In this document: positions 7,418 to 15,502 of the stretch, in pieces | Numbering within the stretch: the stretch's first letter is position 1 | How the letters are laid out: each line of letters begins with the position of its first letter | Origin: JBKBRC01 sp046292345 | GTDB taxonomy: Bacteria > Bacteroidota > Rhodothermia > Rhodothermales > Rubricoccaceae | DNA length: 35,846 bases | Assembly: GCA_046292345.1 (NCBI GenBank) | Contig: JBKBRC010000028.1 | Span: forward strand, 1 to 35,846 | Reading direction: 5' to 3' | The notes under the pieces: generated by a model | What the model saw: the letters and a program-made list of their open reading frames with translations, nothing else | The model's database searches: none | Told to the model about the DNA's origin: nothing | Program-made: the position numbers and the translations under genes

Positions 7418-8431
7418 TCAGTCGAGGCGCACGTTGACGCCGACGCGGTGGACGGCGCCGAGGCGGTCGAGCTGGTTGTAGCCGTAGTCGAGGCGCACCT
7501 CCGGCCCGAGGCCGGGCACGCGCAGGCCAAGCCCGGCCGAGGGCAGCGACGCCTCGTCGACGCCGAACTGGTAGCCGCCGCGCAGCGTGAGCAGCCCGTT
7601 CCAGGTGTACTCGGCGGCGGCGCCGAGGCGCTCGGCGTTGTCGTTGGGGTTGGAGAGCTGCGCCGCGAGCACGAGGTCGTGCTCGCGCGAGGCGCGCAGC
7701 GGGCGGTAGCTGGCCGCGAGCAGGAACGTCGTCGGCGGGGCGAGCCCGGCGAACTCGGTCTCGGTCACGGTCTGCCCGTCCTGCCCGCGGCGCTCGAGGC
7801 GGCCCGCCGGCACGGCGTCGGTCACGCCGAAGTTGCGGATGGCCACGCCGAGCTGCACGCCCGTCTCCCCGACGCGGTAGAACACGCCCAGGTCGGCCAG
7901 GGCGGTTTGCGCGGTCACGCCGGCGGTGGCCTCGCGCACGTAGCGCGCCGTGACGCCGTACGAGAACAGGTCCGTGAGCGCCTGCGCGGCCGTCAGCCCG
8001 ACGGCCAGGTCCACAAGGCGGAACGTCTGGCCCGTCCCGTCGGGGTTGAACTCGTCGGTGACGTTCATCGCGCCCGAGTCGAGCGCGTGCAGGCTCAGCC
8101 CGAGCGTGAGCGGCCCGACGGGGCTGCGGCGCAGGCTCGTGTAGCCGGCCGCATAGGTCATCTGGACGTCTGCGAAGTAGCGCGTGTGGGCGAGCGCGGC
8201 CTCGGCGCGCCCGCCCTGGGCGGCGAGGGCGGGGTTCCAGAAGAGCGCGCTCGCGTCGCTGGCGTGCGCGGCCACGTTCTGCCCGAGCGCCGCCGCGCGC
8301 GGATCCACGGGGATCTTGAGGAACTGGAAGCCGGCCGTGCCGGCGCGGTCGCCGCCGAACGAGGGCAGCACCTGCGCGCCGGCCGGGGCGGTGAGCGCGA
8401 GCGCGGCGAGCAGGACGAAGGGGCGGAGCAT
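7418..8431 (-). CDS. PorV/PorQ family outer-membrane barrel protein
   Basis: The 337-residue protein has a cleavable signal peptide ending GAQ at residue 20 and the hallmark of the PorV/PorQ (UPF0164-like) family: FLKIPVDPRAAALG followed by DASALFWNPALAA. The remainder alternates short beta strands and turns and ends with a barrel-like VHRVGVNVRLD strand, as in FadL-like outer-membrane barrels. In Bacteroidetes PorV brings sorting-domain cargo from the type IX translocon to the attachment complex, while PorQ and other relatives have less certain roles. Here the gene lies in an operon that also encodes two proteins with sorting-type C-termini, so a dedicated shuttle or anchor role is a fair inference. 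The next gene upstream, the TonB receptor, ends 33 bases away. Confidence 0.88.
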   Translation of the reverse strand: MLRPFVLLAALALTAPAGAQVLPSFGGDRAGTAGFQFLKIPVDPRAAALGQNVAAHASDASALFWNPALAAQGGRAEAALAHTRYFADVQMTYAAGYTSLRRSPVGPLTLGLSLHALDSGAMNVTDEFNPDGTGQTFRLVDLAVGLTAAQALTDLFSYGVTARYVREATAGVTAQTALADLGVFYRVGETGVQLGVAIRNFGVTDAVPAGRLERRGQDGQTVTETEFAGLAPPTTFLLAASYRPLRASREHDLVLAAQLSNPNDNAERLGAAAEYTWNGLLTLRGGYQFGVDEASLPSAGLGLRVPGLGPEVRLDYGYNQLDRLGAVHRVGVNVRLD

Positions 8432-8464
8432 GGCGGGACGGCGCGGCGCGCGCGGCGCCGGAGG

Positions 8465-11434
8465 TCAGAACTGGAACTGGAGGCCGAAGACGACGTGGCG
8501 CTGCGGCAGGAAGCGGGCCGGGTTGAAGGGCGGCAGGCCGCCCGTCGAGGGGTCTTCGTAGCGCGGGTCGCGGACGGAGCCGGGCACGTCGTAGCGGCGG
8601 TCGCCGCGCAGCGTGGCCGGGTCCACGCCGGCCGGGAGGTCCGGGTAGGCGCGGCCCGTGACGGGGTTGATGATGACGCCGTTCTTCTGGTCGAACAGGT
8701 TCGTCACGTCGAGCGTGAAGCGGACGTCGGTGCCGGCCACGGGGACGGTGCGCTGCACCGAGAGGTCGAACCACCACCACGGCGCGCCGACTTTCGAGAA
8801 GCGCAGCGCGCGGTCGTCCACGGTCTGGTAGATGGGCCGCCAGTCGCGGGCGCCCGTGAAGGGGTTCACCTCGAAGTCGACAAACTCGACCGGCGTGTAG
8901 CGCTGCCCGCTGCGGAACGTGGAGGCGACGTAGACGCGGAAGCGGTTCAGGCCGGGCACGCCGAGCCAGTTCTCGGGGCGGTTGTAGGTGAACGTGGCGC
9001 TCGGCTTGAGGTCGATCGGGCGGTCCCACGCGAGCGGCGTCTCGGCCGTGTTGTCGACGTTGCCGGTCTGGATGAGCTGGCGCAGGGCGTCGTTGTTGGT
9101 GGACGAGAGGCCGGTCGCGCGGCTGTACGAGCCCGAGATCTGCCCGCGGAACCAGTGCGAGTAGCGCTTGACGTAGTTGGCCTCGATGCCGCGCACGCGC
9201 GCGAAGTCGCCGTTGACGCGCAGCGCGCGCGTCGTCTCGCGGCCGGTGGCGTCGCGGACCGTGACGCGCTCGGCCGTGATGAAGTCGAACTTGTCGCGCC
9301 AGAACGCGGTCACCGAGAGCGCGTCGTTGGCCGTGAGCTGGTTGCGCAGCCCGATCTCGTAGGAGATGTCCACCTCCGGGTTGAGGTTCGGGTTGCCGAG
9401 GTCGCCGAAGAACGAGCGGCTCTGGTAGAACGGGTCGAGGTTAGCGTAGACGAACGTGGGGTGCGGCAGGCGCGTCGAGTGGCCGTAGTTGAAGAAGAGC
9501 ACCTGGTTGTCGCGCACGGGGAACGAGATGCGCACCTTGGGCAGCACGCGCGCTTTCCAGCGCAGGCCGAGCATCCCGAACGTCTCGCGCAGGTAGGCCT
9601 CGCGGATGGGCTCGGGGATGGTGTAGACGCCCTCGGCTACGAGGTCGTCCACGTAGCGGCCGGGCGCCCAGAACTCGGCGCGCAGGCCGAGCGCGGCGAT
9701 GAGCCCGCGGTAGCGGATCTGGTTCTCGGTGAAGACGGCCGCGCGCGCCGGCTGCACGCGCCAGATGTCGCTGGACTCGCCGAGGCGGTTCGAGCGCACC
9801 GTGTCGCCCTCGGCCGTGATGATGGGCGCGCCGATCCACGGGCGGATCACGTCGATCCACTGGTAGTCGTTGATCTTGACGTCGAAGCCGGTGTTGAGCT
9901 CGAACGAGCGGCTCGGCGTGAAGCGGCTGTACGTGCCGCGCAGCGTGACCTCCTCGGCGAAGTGGTCGTGCCAGCGCGTGGCGATGCCGCCGTTGTTGAC
10001 GAAGCCCGGGCCCGGCAGCACGAAGAGCGCATTCGGGTCGATGGGCTGCCCGTCGGGCCCGACGAAGAGGCGGCCGGGGTAGGTGCCGATCGAGCGGGGG
10101 TCGAGCTCGGTCGAGACGTTGTCCGGGCGCCAGGGGCGGCCGTTGGCGTCGGCGCGCAGGCGCGTGAAGAGGCGGCTCACCTGGAGCTCGTAGAACTGCT
10201 GCGTGCCGAGGATGTGCGTCCAGCGCAGGTACGCCACGTTGTTGTCGTGCGCGTACGTGTTGGCGTTGTCCGGCTGCTCGATGAACGCGTACTGGAAGCC
10301 CGGCGCGACGACGTCGTCGTTGCCGGTCACGGTGAGCATGCGCGTGTTCTGGTTGACCGTGAGCGAGCGCTGGTAGCTGCCCTGCACGCGCATGCCCGGG
10401 CGCGGCAGGTACGTCAGCTTGGCCATGCCGGAGAGGCGGTTATCGGTGCGCGGCAGCATCCACGTCGCGTCGTAGAGCGAGGTCCGGACCTGCTCGGGGA
10501 CGGACACGTAGCGCGTGTGCTCGTCCGAGAAGCGGGCCTGGCCGCTGACGAAGTAGCGCAGGCGCCCTCGCACGACGGGCCCGGAGAGCGTCGTCTCGTA
10601 GCGCTCCTGGTTCCAGGTGCTGCGCCAGGCGTCGTTGAAGCCGAGGTTGTCGCGGCTGTGCGCGAACGTGGCCTCGAAGCGGTCCGTGCCGTCGCGCGTG
10701 GTGACGCGGACCACGCCCGAGGTGACGTTGCCCACGTCGGCGCCGACGCCGCCGGTCGTGACCTCGACCTCGGCGAAGGCGTTCGAGCCGAGGTCGAGCC
10801 CGAAGCCGGTGCCCGAGAGCGGGTCCTTGGCGCTGACGCCGTCCACGATCAGGGCGGTCTCGTCGGCGCGCCCGCCGCGGATGTAGAGCCCCGTCGGGTC
10901 GCGAATGACGCCGGCCTGCTGCGCCACGACCGCCTGGATGTCGGGCATCGGCGCCGCGTCGATCTGCTCGCGCGAGACCGTGTAGGACGACTGCGACTGC
11001 TCCACGTCCACGAGCGGGCGCTCGCCCACGACGACCACCTCGCGCTCGACGCTCAGCGACGCCTCGCCGAGCTCAGCGTTGAGCGTCGTCGTCTGGCCGT
11101 TGCGGATCGTGATGCCGGTGAACTGCTTCGTCTCGTAGCCGACGAACGAGACCTGCACGGTGTACTGCCCGGCGCGGAGGCCCGTGATCTGGTAGCGTCC
11201 GTCGGCAGACGTAGCGGCGCCCTGCGTCGTGCCGAGCACGAGCACCGTCGCGCCGGGCAGGCCCTGCCGGTCGGCGGCGTCGGTGACGCGGCCCGAGAGC
11301 GTGCCCTGCGCCGCGGCGGGCAGCGCGAGCCCGGGCAGCGCGAGCGCGAGCAGTGCGAGCGCGAGCAGCGCCGCCAGGCCGGCCGGGCGCGCGCGGCCAC
11401 GCGGAGGGGGGCTCGGGAGGAAGGAGAAGCGCAT
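8465..11434 (-). CDS. TonB-dependent receptor with carboxypeptidase-regulatory-like N-domain
   Basis: The 989-residue protein has a signal peptide (hydrophobic LAALLALALLALALPGLALPAAAQ region), a CarboxypepD_reg-like domain (about residues 44-130, GTLSGRVTDAADRQGLPGAT), a plug domain (about 140-260, with VYIRGG-like GLYIRGGRADETALIVDG) and a long beta-barrel ending in QHVVF-type strands and a terminal phenylalanine (FGLQFQF), the usual outer-membrane insertion signal. A likely TonB-contact stretch, EREVVVVGE, lies between the first two domains. Such receptors import a bound ligand with energy from TonB-ExbBD. There is no SusD-like gene beside it; its partners appear to be the lipoproteins and secreted proteins of the same operon. 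It is not closely similar to the two Oar-like receptors at 17987-24947. Substrate unknown. Confidence 0.94.
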   Translation of the reverse strand: MRFSFLPSPPPRGRARPAGLAALLALALLALALPGLALPAAAQGTLSGRVTDAADRQGLPGATVLVLGTTQGAATSADGRYQITGLRAGQYTVQVSFVGYETKQFTGITIRNGQTTTLNAELGEASLSVEREVVVVGERPLVDVEQSQSSYTVSREQIDAAPMPDIQAVVAQQAGVIRDPTGLYIRGGRADETALIVDGVSAKDPLSGTGFGLDLGSNAFAEVEVTTGGVGADVGNVTSGVVRVTTRDGTDRFEATFAHSRDNLGFNDAWRSTWNQERYETTLSGPVVRGRLRYFVSGQARFSDEHTRYVSVPEQVRTSLYDATWMLPRTDNRLSGMAKLTYLPRPGMRVQGSYQRSLTVNQNTRMLTVTGNDDVVAPGFQYAFIEQPDNANTYAHDNNVAYLRWTHILGTQQFYELQVSRLFTRLRADANGRPWRPDNVSTELDPRSIGTYPGRLFVGPDGQPIDPNALFVLPGPGFVNNGGIATRWHDHFAEEVTLRGTYSRFTPSRSFELNTGFDVKINDYQWIDVIRPWIGAPIITAEGDTVRSNRLGESSDIWRVQPARAAVFTENQIRYRGLIAALGLRAEFWAPGRYVDDLVAEGVYTIPEPIREAYLRETFGMLGLRWKARVLPKVRISFPVRDNQVLFFNYGHSTRLPHPTFVYANLDPFYQSRSFFGDLGNPNLNPEVDISYEIGLRNQLTANDALSVTAFWRDKFDFITAERVTVRDATGRETTRALRVNGDFARVRGIEANYVKRYSHWFRGQISGSYSRATGLSSTNNDALRQLIQTGNVDNTAETPLAWDRPIDLKPSATFTYNRPENWLGVPGLNRFRVYVASTFRSGQRYTPVEFVDFEVNPFTGARDWRPIYQTVDDRALRFSKVGAPWWWFDLSVQRTVPVAGTDVRFTLDVTNLFDQKNGVIINPVTGRAYPDLPAGVDPATLRGDRRYDVPGSVRDPRYEDPSTGGLPPFNPARFLPQRHVVFGLQFQF

Positions 11435-11472
11435 CGTCGTCGTCGGAGCGTCGTCGTCTCAGGGGGCGGCGG

Positions 11473-13083
11473 TCAGCGGGGGAAGTCCAGGCCGGCCAGC
11501 AGGCGCGCGAAGGCGTCGTAGAGGTCCGGCCCGCCGGGCTCGGCCGGCACGTAGAGCGGCGCGCCCGTGGCCGTGCTGACGGGCGTCAGGGCAAAGAGCC
11601 CCACGCGGCGATCGCCGGAGAGCGACGCGACCACGTCCGAGCCGGTCCAGTCCTGGTTGTTGCGCGGGTCGAAGAACTGGACCCGGTAGAGCGGCACGTC
11701 GTCGAAGCCGGTCACGTAGGGCAGCGCCCCCGTGATGACCTGCGTGGCGCGCAGCGCGGGCAGCGCGGCGCCGCCGGGCACGGGCGCGTCCGGGCGGAGC
11801 GGCGTGTTGGCGCGCACGCGCAGCGCGGTCGAGCCTTGCGGGAGCGCGATCAGGTCCTGGAGCGGCAGGATGTTGAGCGCCGCGTTGCCGGCGTTCTCGG
11901 ACTCGTCGCCCGAGAGCGGCAGGCTGATGGGTACCTGCACGAGCAGGCGCCCGCCCCGCTGGAAGAACAGGTCCATCACCGAGGCCGCGAGCGGCAGGTT
12001 GTTGCCGCGCGTGCGGTTGGTGGCCGCGTTCGAGACCCAGTAGATGCGCGGCCAGAGCGCGAGCGTCTGGCGCAGCGTGGGATCGGCCGAGGCCGGGAGG
12101 CCGGCCGAGTAGCGCGGGTTGTTGGCCGTCTGCGGCGTGCGCGAGAGGTCCCACTCGTCCCAGGTCGTCGTGCCGTAGCGGCGGAGCGCCTCGCGGTGGA
12201 AGCCCATGACGACGGGCGCGGCCGTAGCCCGGAAGTCGTTGACGAGCAGCACGTCCGAGCGCACGGCGCGGACGAAGAACGTCTCGGTGTCCTCCTGCGG
12301 GAAGCGCACGACGGGGCTCGTCGCCTCGGCGGCGTCGGCGGCGCGGAAGTAGACGACGTTGGCGGCGCCGAGGCGCAGCCCGGGCACGGTGAGGCCGGCG
12401 TTCTGGAAGCCGCGCCCCAGGAAGACGCGCGCGCCCGTCTCGCCGGTCGCACGCGGGTTCTCAGCCACGAACGTGACGAAGTCGCCCGGCGGCAGGCGCG
12501 TCCACGTGTCGGTCTGGTTGAACGCCACCTCGACGCCCGCGAGGTCGGCCGGGCCGTCGGGGTCGGTGGCGCGGTAGGCGAACGAGAAGACGGGCCACGT
12601 GGTGTCCGCGGGCGCCTCGGCGCGCGCGAGCGCGAGCGCCGGCGGCGAGTTGCGCACCGGGAAGACCGTACGCGCCGGGTTGGGGTCTTTGGCCCCCCGG
12701 TCGTCGATGGCGCGGACCTCGAGCGCGACGGCGGCCGTGGACTGCCCGGGCGGGATCCGCAGCAGGATCGTCGAGTCGCGCCGCGTGGTGCGGCTCCACA
12801 GCTCCTCGGGCCCGATCTGGCCCAGGCGCGACGCGTCGTAGGTGCGCACCTCGTAGGCCACGACGAGGCCGTCGGGGTCGGTGCCGGACCAGGCGGCCTC
12901 GACGGTGCTCGTCAGCGTGCCGTCGAGCGTCTCGCGCAGGTCGGCCACACGTACCGAGAGCTGCGTCGTGGGAGGCTGGTTGGCGTACGGCGTGCCGGTG
13001 ATGCTGCTGTCGCAGCCGGAGGCGAGCAGGCCCGCGCCGAGGGCGGCCGTGGCGGTGAGCAGGAGCGCGAGGAAGCGGGGCAT
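11473..13083 (-). CDS. Surface lipoprotein with possible amidotransferase-like domain
   Basis: From ATG at 13083 the protein has 536 residues and a lipoprotein signal with lipobox LLASGC (lipidated C24); the longer frame start at 13107 would add 8 residues before the signal. Residues about 40-260 look like two beta-sandwich (fibronectin- or cadherin-like) modules, with AAWSGTDPDGLVVAYEVRTYD and FAYRATDPDGPADLAGVEVAF as matching edge strands. From about 278 (VLLVNDFRATAAPVV) to 385 (FFQRGGRLLVQVP) the pattern of a parallel strand, helix and GG-R-LLV strand recalls class I glutamine amidotransferase-like or flavodoxin-like domains, but no catalytic Cys-His pair is visible. It sits between the TonB receptor (38 bases) and the sorting-domain protein gene (76 bases) in the six-gene operon. 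Confidence 0.82.
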   Translation of the reverse strand: MPRFLALLLTATAALGAGLLASGCDSSITGTPYANQPPTTQLSVRVADLRETLDGTLTSTVEAAWSGTDPDGLVVAYEVRTYDASRLGQIGPEELWSRTTRRDSTILLRIPPGQSTAAVALEVRAIDDRGAKDPNPARTVFPVRNSPPALALARAEAPADTTWPVFSFAYRATDPDGPADLAGVEVAFNQTDTWTRLPPGDFVTFVAENPRATGETGARVFLGRGFQNAGLTVPGLRLGAANVVYFRAADAAEATSPVVRFPQEDTETFFVRAVRSDVLLVNDFRATAAPVVMGFHREALRRYGTTTWDEWDLSRTPQTANNPRYSAGLPASADPTLRQTLALWPRIYWVSNAATNRTRGNNLPLAASVMDLFFQRGGRLLVQVPISLPLSGDESENAGNAALNILPLQDLIALPQGSTALRVRANTPLRPDAPVPGGAALPALRATQVITGALPYVTGFDDVPLYRVQFFDPRNNQDWTGSDVVASLSGDRRVGLFALTPVSTATGAPLYVPAEPGGPDLYDAFARLLAGLDFPR

Positions 13084-13159
13084 GGCAGCGGGGCGCGCGT
13101 CAGACACGGAGGAGGGGCGCCCGGCCCGGCCGCGCGCAGGCCGGACCGGGCGCGGCGCG

Positions 13160-15418
13160 TCAGCGCACGACCGTCAGACGCGCCGTGCGGACCTGGTCGC
13201 CGGCCACGAGGCGCACCACGTAGACGCCGGCGGCCAGGCCGCGCACGTCGAGCGTGGCCTCGTAGGCGCTCGGCGCGAGGGACCCGTCGACGAGCACGGC
13301 CACCTCGCGGCCCGTCACGTCGTAGACGCGCAGCGAGACCGGACCGGCCGTGGCCACCTCGTAGGGGATGCGCGCCTGACCGCGGACCGGGTTGGGCACG
13401 GCCACGCCGAGCCGCACCGGGCCCTCGGCCCCCGGGACGTCCTCGCTGGAGACCTGCGTGACCGGGCCGACGTCCGACCGCTTGGTCGGGATGAGCTTGT
13501 AGTTGCCGAACGAGAAGTACCACGCGCCCTGCATGAACTCGTGCACGTCGTTGAGGCCCAGCACGGTGATGTTGAACGTCGGCTCGAAGGCATCGGCGAG
13601 GTCGTCGGCGCGCACGGCGTCGGCGTCGCTGCCGGTCGACGAGAAGCGCCACTCGCCGAAGCCGGCCACGTCGTCCGGGCCGTCGGCGTTGCGGCGCGTG
13701 ATGGTCACGTTCTCGAAGCGGAGCAGCATGCCCTCATGCGCCTCGGCCGTGGCCGGGCTGGCCGCCAGCGCCGTCGTCGGGACGACCTTGTAGCCGAGCG
13801 GGGCGCCGGTGCCGGTCGTGGTGAACGTGAGCTGGTCGAGCTGCGTGACGCTGAAGACCTCGCGGATGCGCGCGCCGGTGATGTTGAGGCGGTCGCCGAT
13901 GGCCGGCGGCGTGGCGAGGGCCGTCACGTCGGCCCAGATGCCGCTCCACGGCGCGAGCGCGGCGTCGTCCTGGAGGATCGCGTAGCGGAACGAGCCGGAC
14001 GTGAACACGTCCTGCACGACCACGTCGAGGTTGAGGCGCGTCGTTGTGATGCCGGCCAGCGGGCTGTCGCCGGGGCCGTCGTCGAACGTGCGCTGGATGG
14101 CCTCAATGCGCGTCACGTCGCCGGCCGAGACGCGGATGACGCTGGCCGGGCTCGTACCGGTCTGCCCCTCGTTGTCGGTCGCCTCGACGGCGTAGCGCAC
14201 CATGTCGCCGTCCTGCAGCGCCGGGATCGTGCCGCTCCAGACGTCGCCGGCCGTGTTGGTCATCGGCACGCTGGCCTCGGGCGCGGTCGTGCCGTCGGCG
14301 CGGCGCACGGTGTAGACCAGGCGCGCCGAGGCAACGGTGTTCTGCCCCGTGCCGGGCACGATCGTGCTCGTGACCGAGAACGGCTCGGTGCCCGGGATCT
14401 CCTGCGGGCGCGAGGGCCGCGAGGCGATGGGCGGCGCGGCGAGGACCTCCAGGTCGCTGTCCGCCATCGGGTTGATGACGAAGTTGGTGTAGCGCGGCGT
14501 GGCGATGTTGAAGCCGCCGTCGGTGCCGGTCAGGCCGAGGAAGCCCTGCACGTTGACCGTGCCCGAGAGCGGCGGCACGAACGGATCGGAGGCCGGGCGA
14601 ACGTTGTAGCGACCGGGGTAGGTCGCGCTGCGGTCGTTGCGGAAGCGCAGGCTCGTGTCGTACTGCGGCAGCACGGCGTCCCCACCGACCGAGGCGTAGA
14701 GCACGTTCGGACGCCCGGTGTTGTTGGGCACGCCCTGCACGACCTGCGCGCCCTCGAGGCGGACGAACTGCACGTTGAAGCGGTTGAAGTTCTCCCAGCG
14801 GATCTGCGTGTTCTGCCCCTCGGGCCCGTCCACCGTCTGGTGGATGTCGCTCAGGGTGATCACGACGGGCTGCATGAGCGGGTCGCTCGGGTCGACGGGG
14901 TCCTCGTCGGCGGCGAGCGAGACCGAGGTGCCGTCGACGGGGCTGATCTGCATGCCGCGCGTGGTGCCGTTGGAGCCGAAGGGCGCCACGCGGCCGCACA
15001 CGTCGATCACGTCGCCGATCTCGAACTGCTCCATCAGGCCGCTGCCCGTGCCGTCGACAATCTGCGTCGTCATACCGTCGACGCCCTGTGTGCGCGCGTT
15101 CACGTCGCGCACGAAGACGTGGATGCGCCCCGGGATGCCCTGCGCGTTGATGGAGGCGAGGCCGGAGTTGCGCCAGTCGCTCAGCACGACGGCGCGGAAG
15201 CGCACGACCTGGTTCTCGAACGGGTACTGGATCTCCTGGTTCATCTGCTGGATCGTCAGGCCGGCGCCGGCCGCCGCCAGGCGCGCCAGGTTCTCGGCCG
15301 GGACGGTCTGGAAGTCGCGCACGGTGAGCAGCGGAGCCGCCGCGCACACGTTCTGCGCCTGCGCGCGCAGGGGCGCCAGCAGCGCCGCGAGCAGGACGAG
15401 AAGAGAAGCCTTTCGCAT
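13160..15418 (-). CDS. Secreted protein with OB-fold-like domains and type IX-like C-terminal sorting domain
   Basis: The 752-residue protein begins with a signal peptide (MRKASLLVLLAALLAPLRAQA) and ends with a sorting-domain-like module of about 80 residues: VAVPNPVRGQARIPYEV, VSLRVYDVTGREVAVLVDG, then a G-AAGVYVVRLVAG strand and final VRTARLTVVR. This matches the type A C-terminal signal that directs cargo across the outer membrane by type IX secretion. Two regions (about 60-165, with FEIGDVIDVCGRVAPF, and about 500-600, with PAIGDRLNITGARIREV) have the five-stranded pattern of OB-fold-like domains, and between them lies an Ig-like segment. OB-folds often bind nucleic acid or sugars, so binding a polymer at the surface is possible but unproven. 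It is the second gene of the operon. Confidence 0.84.
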   Translation of the reverse strand: MRKASLLVLLAALLAPLRAQAQNVCAAAPLLTVRDFQTVPAENLARLAAAGAGLTIQQMNQEIQYPFENQVVRFRAVVLSDWRNSGLASINAQGIPGRIHVFVRDVNARTQGVDGMTTQIVDGTGSGLMEQFEIGDVIDVCGRVAPFGSNGTTRGMQISPVDGTSVSLAADEDPVDPSDPLMQPVVITLSDIHQTVDGPEGQNTQIRWENFNRFNVQFVRLEGAQVVQGVPNNTGRPNVLYASVGGDAVLPQYDTSLRFRNDRSATYPGRYNVRPASDPFVPPLSGTVNVQGFLGLTGTDGGFNIATPRYTNFVINPMADSDLEVLAAPPIASRPSRPQEIPGTEPFSVTSTIVPGTGQNTVASARLVYTVRRADGTTAPEASVPMTNTAGDVWSGTIPALQDGDMVRYAVEATDNEGQTGTSPASVIRVSAGDVTRIEAIQRTFDDGPGDSPLAGITTTRLNLDVVVQDVFTSGSFRYAILQDDAALAPWSGIWADVTALATPPAIGDRLNITGARIREVFSVTQLDQLTFTTTGTGAPLGYKVVPTTALAASPATAEAHEGMLLRFENVTITRRNADGPDDVAGFGEWRFSSTGSDADAVRADDLADAFEPTFNITVLGLNDVHEFMQGAWYFSFGNYKLIPTKRSDVGPVTQVSSEDVPGAEGPVRLGVAVPNPVRGQARIPYEVATAGPVSLRVYDVTGREVAVLVDGSLAPSAYEATLDVRGLAAGVYVVRLVAGDQVRTARLTVVR

Positions 15419-15502
15419 GAGAGTGCGGGGAAGGTGGACGTTTGGACGAGAGCGCCGGGGGCGCCGCGTCCGCCCTGCCGGCCTGTGGCTGTGGGAGACG
15501 TG

